Shown here piece after piece: positions 17,398 through 25,349 of a DNA stretch of 64,000 nt. This DNA comes from PALSA-555 sp036521915 (GTDB taxonomy: Bacteria; Actinomycetota; Acidimicrobiia; IMCC26256; PALSA-555): NCBI GenBank assembly GCA_036521915.1, contig DATDGU010000111.1:1-64000 (forward strand), read 5' to 3'. The notes under the pieces are model-generated. The model saw only the letters and a list, made by a program, of their open reading frames with translations, ran no database searches and had not been told where the DNA came from. Within the stretch, counting starts at the first letter, position 1. Each line of letters begins with the position of its first letter. A program made the position numbers and the translations under genes.

Positions 17398-18459
17398 TCA
17401 TGCGGGCGCGATCGCCGACCAGTAGCCGCCGCCGAGCATCGCCTCGAGCGTCGCCCGGTGGGTTATGAGGTCGTCGGGATCCTCCGGTGGCTCGGCCTCG
17501 CCGAAGTGGATGGCCCGCTGCTGGATGCGGCTCATGATGATCCCGTGTCGCAACGCGGCGTAGAGCGTGTAGAAGTCGAGGTCCCGGGGTTCGTGACCGG
17601 TGAGGGCCTCGTATCGGGCCGCGATGTCGTCCCGGCGGAGGAAGTCGGGGAGCCCGGGCAGCGTGAACTGGCCGGCCACGTCCTGGAAGAACCGGTGCAG
17701 GAAGATGAGCCAGCCGAGGTCGAGCTCCGGGGGGCCGAGGGTGGCCATCTCCCAGTCGAGGACGGCGACGGGCTCGAAGTCCCGGTAGATGACGTTGCCG
17801 ATCCGAGAGTCGCCCCAGCTCAGGACGGCGTCGCTCTCCTCGGCCGGCCAGTGGTCGCGGAGCCATTGGAAGCAGCGCTCGAGGAGCGGCTGGCGCGTGC
17901 CGGCGCTGACCCACTCGTAGTACATCCACTGCTCGGCGACGTGGCGCGCGAGCAGGGAACCCGTGCCGGCGGGCGCGAGGAAGCCGAAGCGATCCGTCGG
18001 GTCGGGGATGGCGTGCAGGTCGGCGAGGATCTGGACGGTCGCGTCCTGGAGATGGTCGCGCTGGGCGGACGTCGCCTCGGTGAGCCAGCTGGCGATGTTG
18101 TATGGCATCAGGTCGGGCGGGACCTGGCCGTCGACGCGGTCCATCACGAAGAACGGCGAGCCGAGCGCGTCGGCGTCGAGCTCGAGCCAGCGCACGTGGG
18201 GGACCGGGACCGCGCTGAGCTCGGCGACACGCTTGAGCACCCGGTACTGCTTCTCGAGGTCATAGGACGGGAACACCGGCACGGCTGCCGTCATCGGGGT
18301 GAGGCGGGCCACGAGTCGATCGGCCTGGGTGCGCTCGCCGTCACGCCACGTCAGATCGAAGAGCACCGTCTCGCTCGACAGCCCGTTCGAATCGGGCACG
18401 TCGAACTCGGACACGTGGGGGTCGGCGTCCGGCGGGAGTCGCTCGACGAGCCACGCCAC
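17398..18459 (-). CDS. phosphotransferase family (APH-fold) protein
   Basis: 353 residues of the APH/ACAD10-like kinase-fold family often linked with acyl-CoA metabolism. The catalytic loop reads LSWGDSRIGNVIY (the usual HGD is WGD) and the metal loop is VLDWEMATLGPPELDLGW. The canonical start is GTG at 18459. However the frame stays open to a stop near 18532 and the residues just upstream (DLGELHDRLVAW) look like the usual family N-terminus, though no ATG, GTG or TTG is there, so the true start may be noncanonical. Real antibiotic resistance is unlikely; the substrate is unknown. Confidence 0.82.
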   Translation of the reverse strand: MAWLVERLPPDADPHVSEFDVPDSNGLSSETVLFDLTWRDGERTQADRLVARLTPMTAAVPVFPSYDLEKQYRVLKRVAELSAVPVPHVRWLELDADALGSPFFVMDRVDGQVPPDLMPYNIASWLTEATSAQRDHLQDATVQILADLHAIPDPTDRFGFLAPAGTGSLLARHVAEQWMYYEWVSAGTRQPLLERCFQWLRDHWPAEESDAVLSWGDSRIGNVIYRDFEPVAVLDWEMATLGPPELDLGWLIFLHRFFQDVAGQFTLPGLPDFLRRDDIAARYEALTGHEPRDLDFYTLYAALRHGIIMSRIQQRAIHFGEAEPPEDPDDLITHRATLEAMLGGGYWSAIAPA

Positions 18460-18589
18460 GAGCCGATCGTGCAGCTCGCCGAGGTCGCGGGTCGAGGTCT
18501 GGGGTCGGGGCGTCTCGTCCGTCCGGCGGGTTTAGCACCTCACCGGCCGTCGCGAGGTCGGTCGGGGACGCTGCTCTACGCTGGGCGTC

Positions 18590-19768
18590 GTGGATCTCGA
18601 CTATCTGGCCTTCGACGCCGACAACCACTATTACGAGGCGCTCGACGCGTTCACCCGGCACCTCGACCCGCGACTCGGGCCGCGCTGCGTGCAGTGGGCG
18701 GAGATCAACGGCCGCCGCTATCACGTGGTGGGCGGGCGGGTCAGCCACGCCGTGGTGAACCCGACGTTCGACCCGGTCGCGAAGGCCGGCGCGCTGCACG
18801 ACTACTTCCGTGGGAACCCCGACGAGAAGTCGCCGCTCGAGTTCCTGCGGGCGCGCGAGCCCATCCGGGCCGAGTACCGGGATCGCGAGGCGCGCCTGGC
18901 GACGCTCGACGAGTTCGGCCTCGAGTCGGTGTGGCTGTTCCCGACGCTCGGCATCCTCTACGAGGAGCTGCTGAAGGACGACCCGGAGGCGGTGACGCTC
19001 ACGTTCACCGCCTTCAACCGCTGGCTCGACGAGGACTGGGGCTGCAACTACCAGGACCGGATCTACGCCGCGCCGTACGTGTCGCTGTGCGACGTCGACT
19101 GGGCGGTCCGCGAGCTGGAATGGGCGCTGGACCACGACGCCCGGACGGTGGTGATGCGACCCGCGGCGCCGACCACGGCGACGGGTCAGCTCCCGCCGAC
19201 CGACCCGGCGTTCGACCCGTTCTGGGCCCGGGCCAACGAGGCGGGGATCACCGTCGTCGTGCACGCCGGGGACAGCGGGTACTCGTCGCAGGGCTACGCG
19301 AAGGATGGCTTCGCAGCGACGTTCGAGGGCGCGGGCCGGCCGTCGATCAAGACGCTGGCGATCGAGCGGGCCGCGTACGACTTCCTGCTCACGCTGGTGT
19401 TCGACCGGCTCTTCGACCGGTTCCCGAACCTGCGGGTCGCGTCCGTGGAGAACGGGTCGGAGTTCCTGCCCGACCTCTTCCACAAGCTCGCGTCGACGCG
19501 GCGCAAGATGCCGGGCTACTTCCATGAGGACCCGGCCGAGACGTTCCGCCGTCACGTGTCGATCAACCCGTTCTGGGAGGACGACCCGTACCAGGTGGTC
19601 GAGCTGATGGGCGCCGACCGGGTGATCTTCGGGTCGGACTGGCCTCACATCGAGGGCATGCCGCGCCCCCTCGACTACGTCGCCGAGCTCAAGGAGCTCG
19701 ATGACGACCCGCGACGGCTCGTCATGCGCGACAACGCCCGCGCGCTGACGGTCCGCCGGCCGGCATGA
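18590..19768 (+). CDS. amidohydrolase family protein (ACMSD-like, amidohydrolase 2)
   Basis: 392 residues with a TIM-barrel metal-dependent hydrolase pattern: N-terminal FDADNHYYE, central VVVHAGDSGY, VENGSEFLPDL, and C-terminal IFGSDWPHIEGMPRP with the metal Asp. The family includes decarboxylases and hydrolases of aromatic or acyl substrates. The first metal motif is DxDNH rather than DxHxH, as in many members of the actinobacterial TIGR-type amidohydrolases. GTG start. Its stop overlaps the ATG of the next VOC gene (ATGA), so the two are co-translated and may act on the same compound. Confidence 0.85.
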   Translation: MDLDYLAFDADNHYYEALDAFTRHLDPRLGPRCVQWAEINGRRYHVVGGRVSHAVVNPTFDPVAKAGALHDYFRGNPDEKSPLEFLRAREPIRAEYRDREARLATLDEFGLESVWLFPTLGILYEELLKDDPEAVTLTFTAFNRWLDEDWGCNYQDRIYAAPYVSLCDVDWAVRELEWALDHDARTVVMRPAAPTTATGQLPPTDPAFDPFWARANEAGITVVVHAGDSGYSSQGYAKDGFAATFEGAGRPSIKTLAIERAAYDFLLTLVFDRLFDRFPNLRVASVENGSEFLPDLFHKLASTRRKMPGYFHEDPAETFRRHVSINPFWEDDPYQVVELMGADRVIFGSDWPHIEGMPRPLDYVAELKELDDDPRRLVMRDNARALTVRRPA

Positions 19769-20265
19769 GCCAGGCGGACGTCGACCGGGGCTCCCGGGAG
19801 GAGGAGTGGGCGGACCTGCGCGCCCGGTACCTGCGCCCCCGGGCCGACCGCCCGCCGACCAGCGCGCGGGGCGTCCACCACGTCGCCCTGCTCAGCCAGG
19901 ACGTCGAGCGCACGATCCGCTTCTACCAGGAGGTGCTCGGCTTCCCGCTCACCGAGCTGTTCGAGAACCGTGACTACAACGGCTCGACGCACTTCTTCTT
20001 CGACATCGGGAATGGGAACGCGCTCGCCTTCTTCGACTTCCCGCGCCTCGATCTCGGCCCCTACGCCGAGGTGCTGGGTGGCCTGCACCACCTCGCGATC
20101 TCCGTGCCGCCCGCGCGGTGGCAAGAGCAGCGCCGCCGGCTGGAGGAGGCGGGCGTGTCGATCGAGAACATCGATTCGTCGCTGTACTTCCGTGACCCCG
20201 ACGGCGCTCGCATCGAGCTGATCAGCGACCCGCTCGGGGAGATGTACGGCAACCCCGTCTTCTGA
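19765..20265 (+). CDS. VOC family protein coupled to the amidohydrolase
   Basis: 166 residues, with a ~35-residue charged N-terminal extension and then a VOC domain: ARGVHHVALLSQDVERTIRFYQEVLGFPL (metal His), LGGLHHLAISV (second His) and FRDPDGARIELI (metal Glu). Metal ligands look complete, so catalysis (isomerase, dioxygenase or lyase) is plausible. It overlaps the amidohydrolase stop by four bases. It is not a close copy of the VOC gene at 16857; the extension and motif details differ. Confidence 0.83.
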   Translation: MSQADVDRGSREEEWADLRARYLRPRADRPPTSARGVHHVALLSQDVERTIRFYQEVLGFPLTELFENRDYNGSTHFFFDIGNGNALAFFDFPRLDLGPYAEVLGGLHHLAISVPPARWQEQRRRLEEAGVSIENIDSSLYFRDPDGARIELISDPLGEMYGNPVF

Positions 20266-20270
20266 TCCGG

Positions 20271-20672
20271 TCAGCCCGTGAGCAGGATCCCGAGGAACAG
20301 CGCGGCGAAGGCGCTGAGCCCGCTCAAGGCGCCGAAGACGGCGAGGCCGGTGCGCGACTTGGCGCGGCTGTGCAGCAGCGCGGTGAGCCCAGACACGCCG
20401 ACGACGGCCAGCTTCACGATGAGCGTCGTGCCGTACGGGCTGGACCAGTCGACGTGCAGCGCGAGGATGTTCCAGATCCCGGTGGCGACGAGCAGCGCGT
20501 ACGCCGGCCAGGCGATAGCTGAGAACAGCCGCGCGACGGTGCGTGGCGCGGTCGGCGAGATCCGGCGGAGGCTGGGCACGATCCCGGCCAGCGTGATCTG
20601 GCCGCCGACCCAGACGGTCGCGCCGGTCACGTGGAGGAACAGGCGAATCGTCGTCCACGAGACGGGCAGCAC
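20271..20672 (-). CDS. CopD-like four-helix membrane protein
   Basis: 133 residues with four predicted membrane segments: roughly residues 5-28 (LFLHVTGATVWVGGQITLAG), 45-65, 80-97 and 112-131. The HVxGATVWVGG pattern in helix 1 resembles the copper-resistance D / CopD and hemerythrin-like heme membrane families. It is convergent with the VOC gene only five bases away. No operon partner for copper uptake is near, so the metal role is a guess. Confidence 0.65.
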   Translation of the reverse strand: MLPVSWTTIRLFLHVTGATVWVGGQITLAGIVPSLRRISPTAPRTVARLFSAIAWPAYALLVATGIWNILALHVDWSSPYGTTLIVKLAVVGVSGLTALLHSRAKSRTGLAVFGALSGLSAFAALFLGILLTG

Positions 20673-20745
20673 GGCGCGACGCTAATGGGGACGCATGCGG
20701 GCGCGCGGCCGGCCGCGCCGCGGTCGGGACGGTAGGGTCCTGCGG

Positions 20746-21465
20746 GTGAGCGACGAGGACGCGGTCGAGCGCATCCTGGTGGTGTCGGCGCACCCCGACG
20801 ACGTGGACTTCGGCGCGGCGGGCAGCGCGGCCGCCTGGTCCGACGCCGGGAAGCACGTCACCTACTGCATCGTCACCGACGGCGCCGCGGGCGGTTTCGA
20901 CCCGACGGTGTCACGGGCCGAGATGGCCGAGCTCCGCCAGGCCGAGCAGACGGCCGCCGCGAAGACCGTCGGGGTCGAGGACGTGATCTTCCTCGGGTAC
21001 CCGGACGGACGCCTCGAGGTGACGATCGGTCTGCGCCGCGACCTGTCGCGGGTGATCCGCCAGACGCGACCCGAGCGGGTCGTCGCCCAGTCACCCGACC
21101 GGAACTACGAGCGCATCTTCGCCAGCCACCCGGATCACCTGGCGGCCGGCGAGGCGGTGCTCTGCGCGGTCTACCCGGACGCCCGGAACCCGTTCGCGCA
21201 TCCCGAGCTGCTCGACGACGAGCACCTCGAGCCGTGGTCGGTGCACGAGGTGTGGCTGATGGCGGCGACGACGGCGGCGAACCGATTCGTCGACGTCACG
21301 GACAGCTTCGACCGCAAGATCGAGGCGCTGCGCTGTCACGTCTCACAGCACCCCAACCCGGACGCCCTCGAGCCGATGATCCGCGGCTGGCTCGGCGGCA
21401 ACGCCAAGAACGCCGGCTGGCCCGAGGGCCGCCTCGCCGAAGGGTTCTACGCGATCGCGACCTGA
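20746..21465 (+). CDS. PIG-L family deacetylase (LmbE-like)
   Basis: 239 residues. The zinc-binding AHPDDVDFGAAG near the N-terminus and the HPDHLAAGEAV motif (zinc His) around residue 130 mark the LmbE/PIG-L fold that removes acetyl groups from N-acetylglucosaminyl compounds; actinobacterial relatives include MshB and Mca. It lacks other mycothiol-gene neighbours, so the substrate is open. The GTG at 20746 is chosen because the longer in-frame start at 20695 adds an Arg/Gly-rich stretch with no family match. The end is convergent with the alcohol dehydrogenase. Confidence 0.87.
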   Translation: MSDEDAVERILVVSAHPDDVDFGAAGSAAAWSDAGKHVTYCIVTDGAAGGFDPTVSRAEMAELRQAEQTAAAKTVGVEDVIFLGYPDGRLEVTIGLRRDLSRVIRQTRPERVVAQSPDRNYERIFASHPDHLAAGEAVLCAVYPDARNPFAHPELLDDEHLEPWSVHEVWLMAATTAANRFVDVTDSFDRKIEALRCHVSQHPNPDALEPMIRGWLGGNAKNAGWPEGRLAEGFYAIAT

Positions 21466-21472
21466 CGCGGCG

Positions 21473-22549
21473 TCACTGGATGACGCTGCGGATGACCTCG
21501 CCGGCTTGCATCGCCTTGAACGCGTCGTTGATGTCGTTGAGGCCCATCTTGCGGGACACCATGTCGCCGAGGTCGAGCCGGCCCTGCTCGACGAGCCCGA
21601 TGAGGCGCGGGAAGTCGCGGTTCACCTGCGCGGACCCGTAGACGGTGCCGAGCAGGCGCTTCTCCTGGAGGATGAGCGGCATGGACGGCAGCTCGATGGA
21701 CTGGTCGAAGCGGGGGACGCCCACCGCGACGCACGTGCCGCCGGCGCGGGTCATGTCGAAGGCCTGGCGGATGGTCGCCGGGTTTCCGATCACTTCGAAC
21801 GCGTAGTCGGCGCCGCGGCCGCTGGTCAGCGCCTGGACCTGCGCGACCGGGTCGCCGGCGGAGGGGTCGATCGCGTCGGTGGCGCCGAGCTCCAGCGCGG
21901 TCGTGCGCTTCAGCTCCACGGGGTCCACGGCGATGATGCGCGCCGCGCCGGCGATCTGGGCGCCCTGGATGACGGCCTGGCCGACGCCGCCGCAGCCGAC
22001 GACGGCGACGGACGAGCCGGGGACGACCTGCGCGGTGTTCAGCGCGGCGCCGACGCCGGTCGTGACGCCGCACCCGATGAGCGCGAGCTGGTCGTCGGGA
22101 AGGTCGGTCTCGACCTTCACGAGGGAGATCTCGTCGCAGGTCATCGCCTCGGCGAACGTGCCGAGCCCGGTCATGGTGGGGAGCGGTGTGTCGTCGCTGC
22201 GGGTGGCCCGCATGGTGCCCATCACCGTGTAGGTCTGCTCGCACAGGTTGGACTGGTTGTTGCGGCAGAACCAGCAGACGCCGCACGCCGGGATGAACGA
22301 GCCGATGACCCGGTCGCCCGCCTTGACCCGGGAGACCTCCTTGCCGACGGACTCGACGATTCCGGTGCCCTCGTGGCCGAGGATGCACGGCGGGGGCATG
22401 GGCAGCGTGCCGTTGATGACCGACAGGTCGGAGTGGCACACGCCGCTCGCCGTGACCCGCACGACGACGTCACGGGGTCCCGGGTCGGTGGGCTTGACGT
22501 CCTCGACGACGAGGTCGCCGTCGGGCTCCACGAAGATCGCTGCGCGCAT
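21473..22549 (-). CDS. zinc-dependent alcohol dehydrogenase (MDR superfamily)
   Basis: 358 residues. Catalytic zinc ligands C38 (GVCHSD), H59-E60 (GHEGTG) and a central cysteine (LIGCGVTTGVG) are visible, as is the structural zinc set C89, C92, C95 and C103. The nucleotide-binding fold is VAVVGCGGVGQAVIQGA. The set fits class III-type or NDMA/mycothiol-dependent alcohol or formaldehyde dehydrogenases of actinobacteria; which cofactor is used cannot be told. It is third in a minus-strand run after the Sec-type TlpA gene and the SMP-30 gene, so it may share their transcript. Confidence 0.9.
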   Translation of the reverse strand: MRAAIFVEPDGDLVVEDVKPTDPGPRDVVVRVTASGVCHSDLSVINGTLPMPPPCILGHEGTGIVESVGKEVSRVKAGDRVIGSFIPACGVCWFCRNNQSNLCEQTYTVMGTMRATRSDDTPLPTMTGLGTFAEAMTCDEISLVKVETDLPDDQLALIGCGVTTGVGAALNTAQVVPGSSVAVVGCGGVGQAVIQGAQIAGAARIIAVDPVELKRTTALELGATDAIDPSAGDPVAQVQALTSGRGADYAFEVIGNPATIRQAFDMTRAGGTCVAVGVPRFDQSIELPSMPLILQEKRLLGTVYGSAQVNRDFPRLIGLVEQGRLDLGDMVSRKMGLNDINDAFKAMQAGEVIRSVIQ

Positions 22550-22588
22550 GGGCGTGCCTTCTCTCGGTTGGGCTTCGGTTCGAACGTA

Positions 22589-23461
22589 TCAGGGGGCCGG
22601 CCAGGGGTGGAGCGGCAGGCCCGAGGCGGGCATCCCCTCCCAGGCGACGACGTGGCCGGGGAGCCCGTCGGTGGCGAAGAGCGTGCGGCCGTCGGCGCCG
22701 CCGAAGCAGCAGTTCGTGGTGACGCCGGGCCCGTCGAGGGCAAGGAACTCGACCTCCTGGCCGTCGGGCTCGAGGACGCGCACGCCGTGCGCCGCGGTGT
22801 TCGCCACGTAGAGGCGGCCGTCGACGTCGACGCAAAGCCCGTCGCCGCTGCCGCCGGGCAGCTGCTCGACGATCCAGGGCCGCTCGCCGTCGACGAGGCG
22901 CAGCAGTCCCTGCCCCTCGACGACGACGGGGGTGCCCTCGGGCTCGAGCGCGATCCCGTTGCAGTAGAGGAAGCCCGACGCGACGGTCGTGACCGTCCCG
23001 ACGGGGGTCATCGTGTGCACCCGGCCGCGCGGCTCGGCGGGGGGTGGGAACGGTGGCGGGTCCGTGAACCAGAGCGTGCCGTCGGCCGCGACGACGAGGT
23101 CGTTCGGCGCGAGGAACCCGTCGTCGACCACGTACTCGACGGCGCCGTCCGGGTGGACGCGCTGCAGGCCCGGCGTCACCGGCTCGAAGGGTGGCGGGTC
23201 GGGGAACAGGTTCGTGCTGGCGAAGTCGATCCCGCCGTTCTGCGTGACGAGGAAGCCACCGTCGCGGGCGAGCGCCGCCGCGTTGGCGCCGCCCCCGACG
23301 ACGGCGACGCGCTCGACGCGGCCGTCGGCGAGGTGGATGCGCTCGAGCGCACCGTCGGCCACGCTCGTGCACACCAGCGTGCCCGGCCCGCCGTCGGCCG
23401 CCGGGCAGTACACCGGCCCCTCGGGGAACCGGATGCCGGTGGCGACGACCTCGGCCCTCAC
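22589..23461 (-). CDS. SMP-30/gluconolactonase/LRE family protein
   Basis: 290 residues forming a six-bladed beta-propeller of the SMP-30/gluconolactonase type. Typical pieces are the N-terminal GIRFPEGPVY with the metal Glu, FLAPNDLVVAADGTLWFTDPP with the metal Asn and Asp, FLYCNGIAL, and GSGDGLCVDVDGRLYVAN. Members hydrolyse lactones or act as regucalcin-like proteins. The GTG at 23461 overlaps the stop of the upstream selenoprotein gene (GTGA), so the two are translationally coupled; a reading further upstream would be a shadow of that gene. Substrate unknown. Confidence 0.88.
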   Translation of the reverse strand: MRAEVVATGIRFPEGPVYCPAADGGPGTLVCTSVADGALERIHLADGRVERVAVVGGGANAAALARDGGFLVTQNGGIDFASTNLFPDPPPFEPVTPGLQRVHPDGAVEYVVDDGFLAPNDLVVAADGTLWFTDPPPFPPPAEPRGRVHTMTPVGTVTTVASGFLYCNGIALEPEGTPVVVEGQGLLRLVDGERPWIVEQLPGGSGDGLCVDVDGRLYVANTAAHGVRVLEPDGQEVEFLALDGPGVTTNCCFGGADGRTLFATDGLPGHVVAWEGMPASGLPLHPWPAP

Positions 23462-24498
23462 GACCCGTAGCCGGGTCGGCCCGCGGCGTCCCACTCCTGG
23501 TAGTAGTCGAAGAACGCCTGGCCGAAGGGGTCGTCGCCGCTCCACGGCATCGAGCCGCGATGGATCGTCCAGTCGGCGAGCGCGAGGTTCTTCGCCGCGG
23601 CGAGGTGACGGGCGGCGGCGTCGGGGTTCCCGGCGCGCAGCAGGTGCGCCGCGAGGCGCCGCTCGGCGCGGGCGCGCTGCTCGGCCTCGTCGGCCGGGAC
23701 CTGGCGGTCGTGGATCTCGGCGGTGGACAGCGGCGCCACCCCGTCGTGCACCCAGCGGCGCAGCGCATCGTGGTGCAACGAGGAGTCGATCTGGGTGAAG
23801 TCCTTGAAGCGGTCGTCGGCCGGGGTGATCGCCGGCGGCCGGACGATTCGGTTGGCCTCGTCGATCCAGACGGTTGTCGGGATGTTCAAGATCCCGTAGC
23901 GCTCGGCGACGAGGTGGTCGCGGTCGAGGAGCACCGGGTAGGTGAGCGGGACGGGCGATTCGTCGACCGCCCACTGGCGGACGGCCTCAGGGTCCTCGTC
24001 GAGCGCGACGGCGAGCATGACGAGGCCGGTCGACGCGAGCTCGTCGTGCAGCTCCTGCCACACGGGCAGGTCCCAGCGGCACCCTCACCATGACGCCCAG
24101 GCGATGAGCAGCCGCTTGCGGCCCGCGTAGTCGTCGAGCGACACGGGGTGGCCGTCGAGGTCCGGGAGCGTGAACGGCGGCGCGTCGAGCGCGTCGAGGC
24201 GGGCCTGCACGTCGGTGGGCGCGGCGCCGAACACGGCGACGCCCGCGTCGGGCTCGACGGCGACGGGACGGCCGAGCGCGGCGCCGAAGGCGCGGACGTC
24301 GATCGCGCCGTCGGTCAGGAGCGCGGCGCGGTCGCGTACGGGGACGCACACGTTGTCGCGGCAGAGGCCCTCGGGTCGCAGCGTCCAGCCCGTCGCGTGG
24401 TCGAGGTCGTCGGCCGCGACGAGCAGCGTGTCACCGTGCCGGGTGGCGGGCACGCGGATCTCGCGGTCGTCGTCGAGGAGCGTCGCGTCGGTGGGCAC
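23458..24498 (-). CDS. TlpA/ResA-like thioredoxin-fold selenoprotein (in-frame TGA = Sec138)
   Basis: 346 residues read through a single TGA at 24087-24085. Residues 1-100 form an N-terminal domain with the cysteine pair in LCRDNVCVPV. From about residue 110 a redoxin domain begins (FTLPDLDGHPVSLDDYAG, LLIAWASW), then U138-G139-C140 and LPVWQELHDELA, VALDEDPEAV, a YGILNIPTTVWIDE cis-Pro region and a Glu/Ala-rich helical tail. The TGA sits exactly at the thioredoxin active-site cysteine; frame and coding character are intact on both sides. A SECIS-like hairpin follows. The GTG at 24498 is divergent from the SDR gene. The alternative is a nonsense mutation of TGC, which the hairpin and a second Sec gene in the window argue against. 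Confidence 0.82.
24054..24087 (-). promoter_or_regulatory. bacterial SECIS-like element after the TGA of the TlpA-like gene
   Basis: On the mRNA, 14 bases after the UGA, a 6-bp perfect stem CCUGCC / GGCAGG encloses the loop CGUGU (hairpin 24070-24054). The loop begins 20 bases past the UGA and has G in its second position. This meets the published bacterial SECIS rules as I recall them (4-16 bp stem, 3-14 base loop, G in the first two loop bases, 16-37 bases from UGA). It would bind SelB; binding is not shown. Confidence 0.75.
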
Positions 24499-24533
24499 GC
24501 CGTCAACCTACCCGGGACCGTAGGCTCGGGGCA

Positions 24534-25349
24534 GTGGGGCTGCTCGACGGGAAGGCGGCGATCGTCACCGGGGGCGGCGGTGGGATCGGTCGGGGGATCG
24601 CGGAGCGCTTCGCCGCGGAGGGCGCGGCGGTCACCCTCGCGGAGATCGACGAGGGACGCGCCGCCGAGACGGCCGCGGCGATCGAGGCGGCCGGCGGGAC
24701 CGTGCAGCCCGTCGTCGCTGATGTCCGCGAGGCCGCGGACGTCCAGCGGGTCGTGGCCGCCGCGCTCGACCTGACCGGGCGCGTCGACGTCCTCGTGAAC
24801 AACGTCGGGCACTACGGCGGGAAGCGCAAGGCCTTCCATGAGCAGACCCAGGAGGAGTGGCTCGACCTCTACCGGGTGAACCTCGAGCACGTGCTGCTCA
24901 CGACGCGCGCCGTGCTCGGCCCGATGGTCGAGCGCGGGGCCGGTGCGATCGTGAGCGTCTCGACGATCGAGGCGTTCCGGGGGATCCCGACGCGCGCGGT
25001 CTACGCCGCGTTCAAGGCCGGGATCACCGGGCTCACGAAGAGCCTGGCGCTCGAGTACGCGCCGCACGGGATCCGGGTGAACGCGATCGCGCCGGACGTG
25101 ACCGAGACGCTGCAGGTCCCGTACTCGAGCTGGCTGCAGCCGGGCGACGAGGCGCTCATCCCCTTGTGGGTGCCCGTCGGCCGGTTCGGCACACCCGAGG
25201 ACCTCGCCGGCGTCGCGCTGTTCCTCGCGTCGGACCTGGCGGCGTTCGTCACCGGGACGACCGTCCACGCCGACGGCGGCACGTTCGCGGCCGGCGGCTG
25301 GTTCCGGACGATCGAAGGGACCTGGACGAACCGGCCGCGGCACGCCTAG
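24534..25349 (+). CDS. short-chain dehydrogenase/reductase
   Basis: 271 residues of the classical SDR family. The cofactor motif is TGGGGGIGRG (residues 12-21), the NNVG element follows, and the catalytic set is Ser (VSVSTIEAF), Tyr and Lys in YAAFK. The C-terminal end is GTTVHADGGTFAAGGWF. NAD(P)-dependent oxidoreduction of an alcohol or carbonyl is expected; the substrate is unknown. The GTG at 24534 lies 35 bases from the divergent selenoprotein gene, so the two may share a control region. The stop overlaps the convergent sulfatase stop by four bases. Confidence 0.88.
   Translation: MGLLDGKAAIVTGGGGGIGRGIAERFAAEGAAVTLAEIDEGRAAETAAAIEAAGGTVQPVVADVREAADVQRVVAAALDLTGRVDVLVNNVGHYGGKRKAFHEQTQEEWLDLYRVNLEHVLLTTRAVLGPMVERGAGAIVSVSTIEAFRGIPTRAVYAAFKAGITGLTKSLALEYAPHGIRVNAIAPDVTETLQVPYSSWLQPGDEALIPLWVPVGRFGTPEDLAGVALFLASDLAAFVTGTTVHADGGTFAAGGWFRTIEGTWTNRPRHA

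Noticed and set aside
17398..18459. Antibiotic resistance role for the APH-fold genes
   Set aside because: The fold is widespread in actinobacterial metabolism and the catalytic loop here is WGD rather than HGD; no resistance context.
23458..24498. Reading the TlpA-like locus as two separate genes or as a pseudogene
   Set aside because: The halves are one fold split at the catalytic residue, in one frame, with a SECIS-like hairpin, and a second Sec gene is present.
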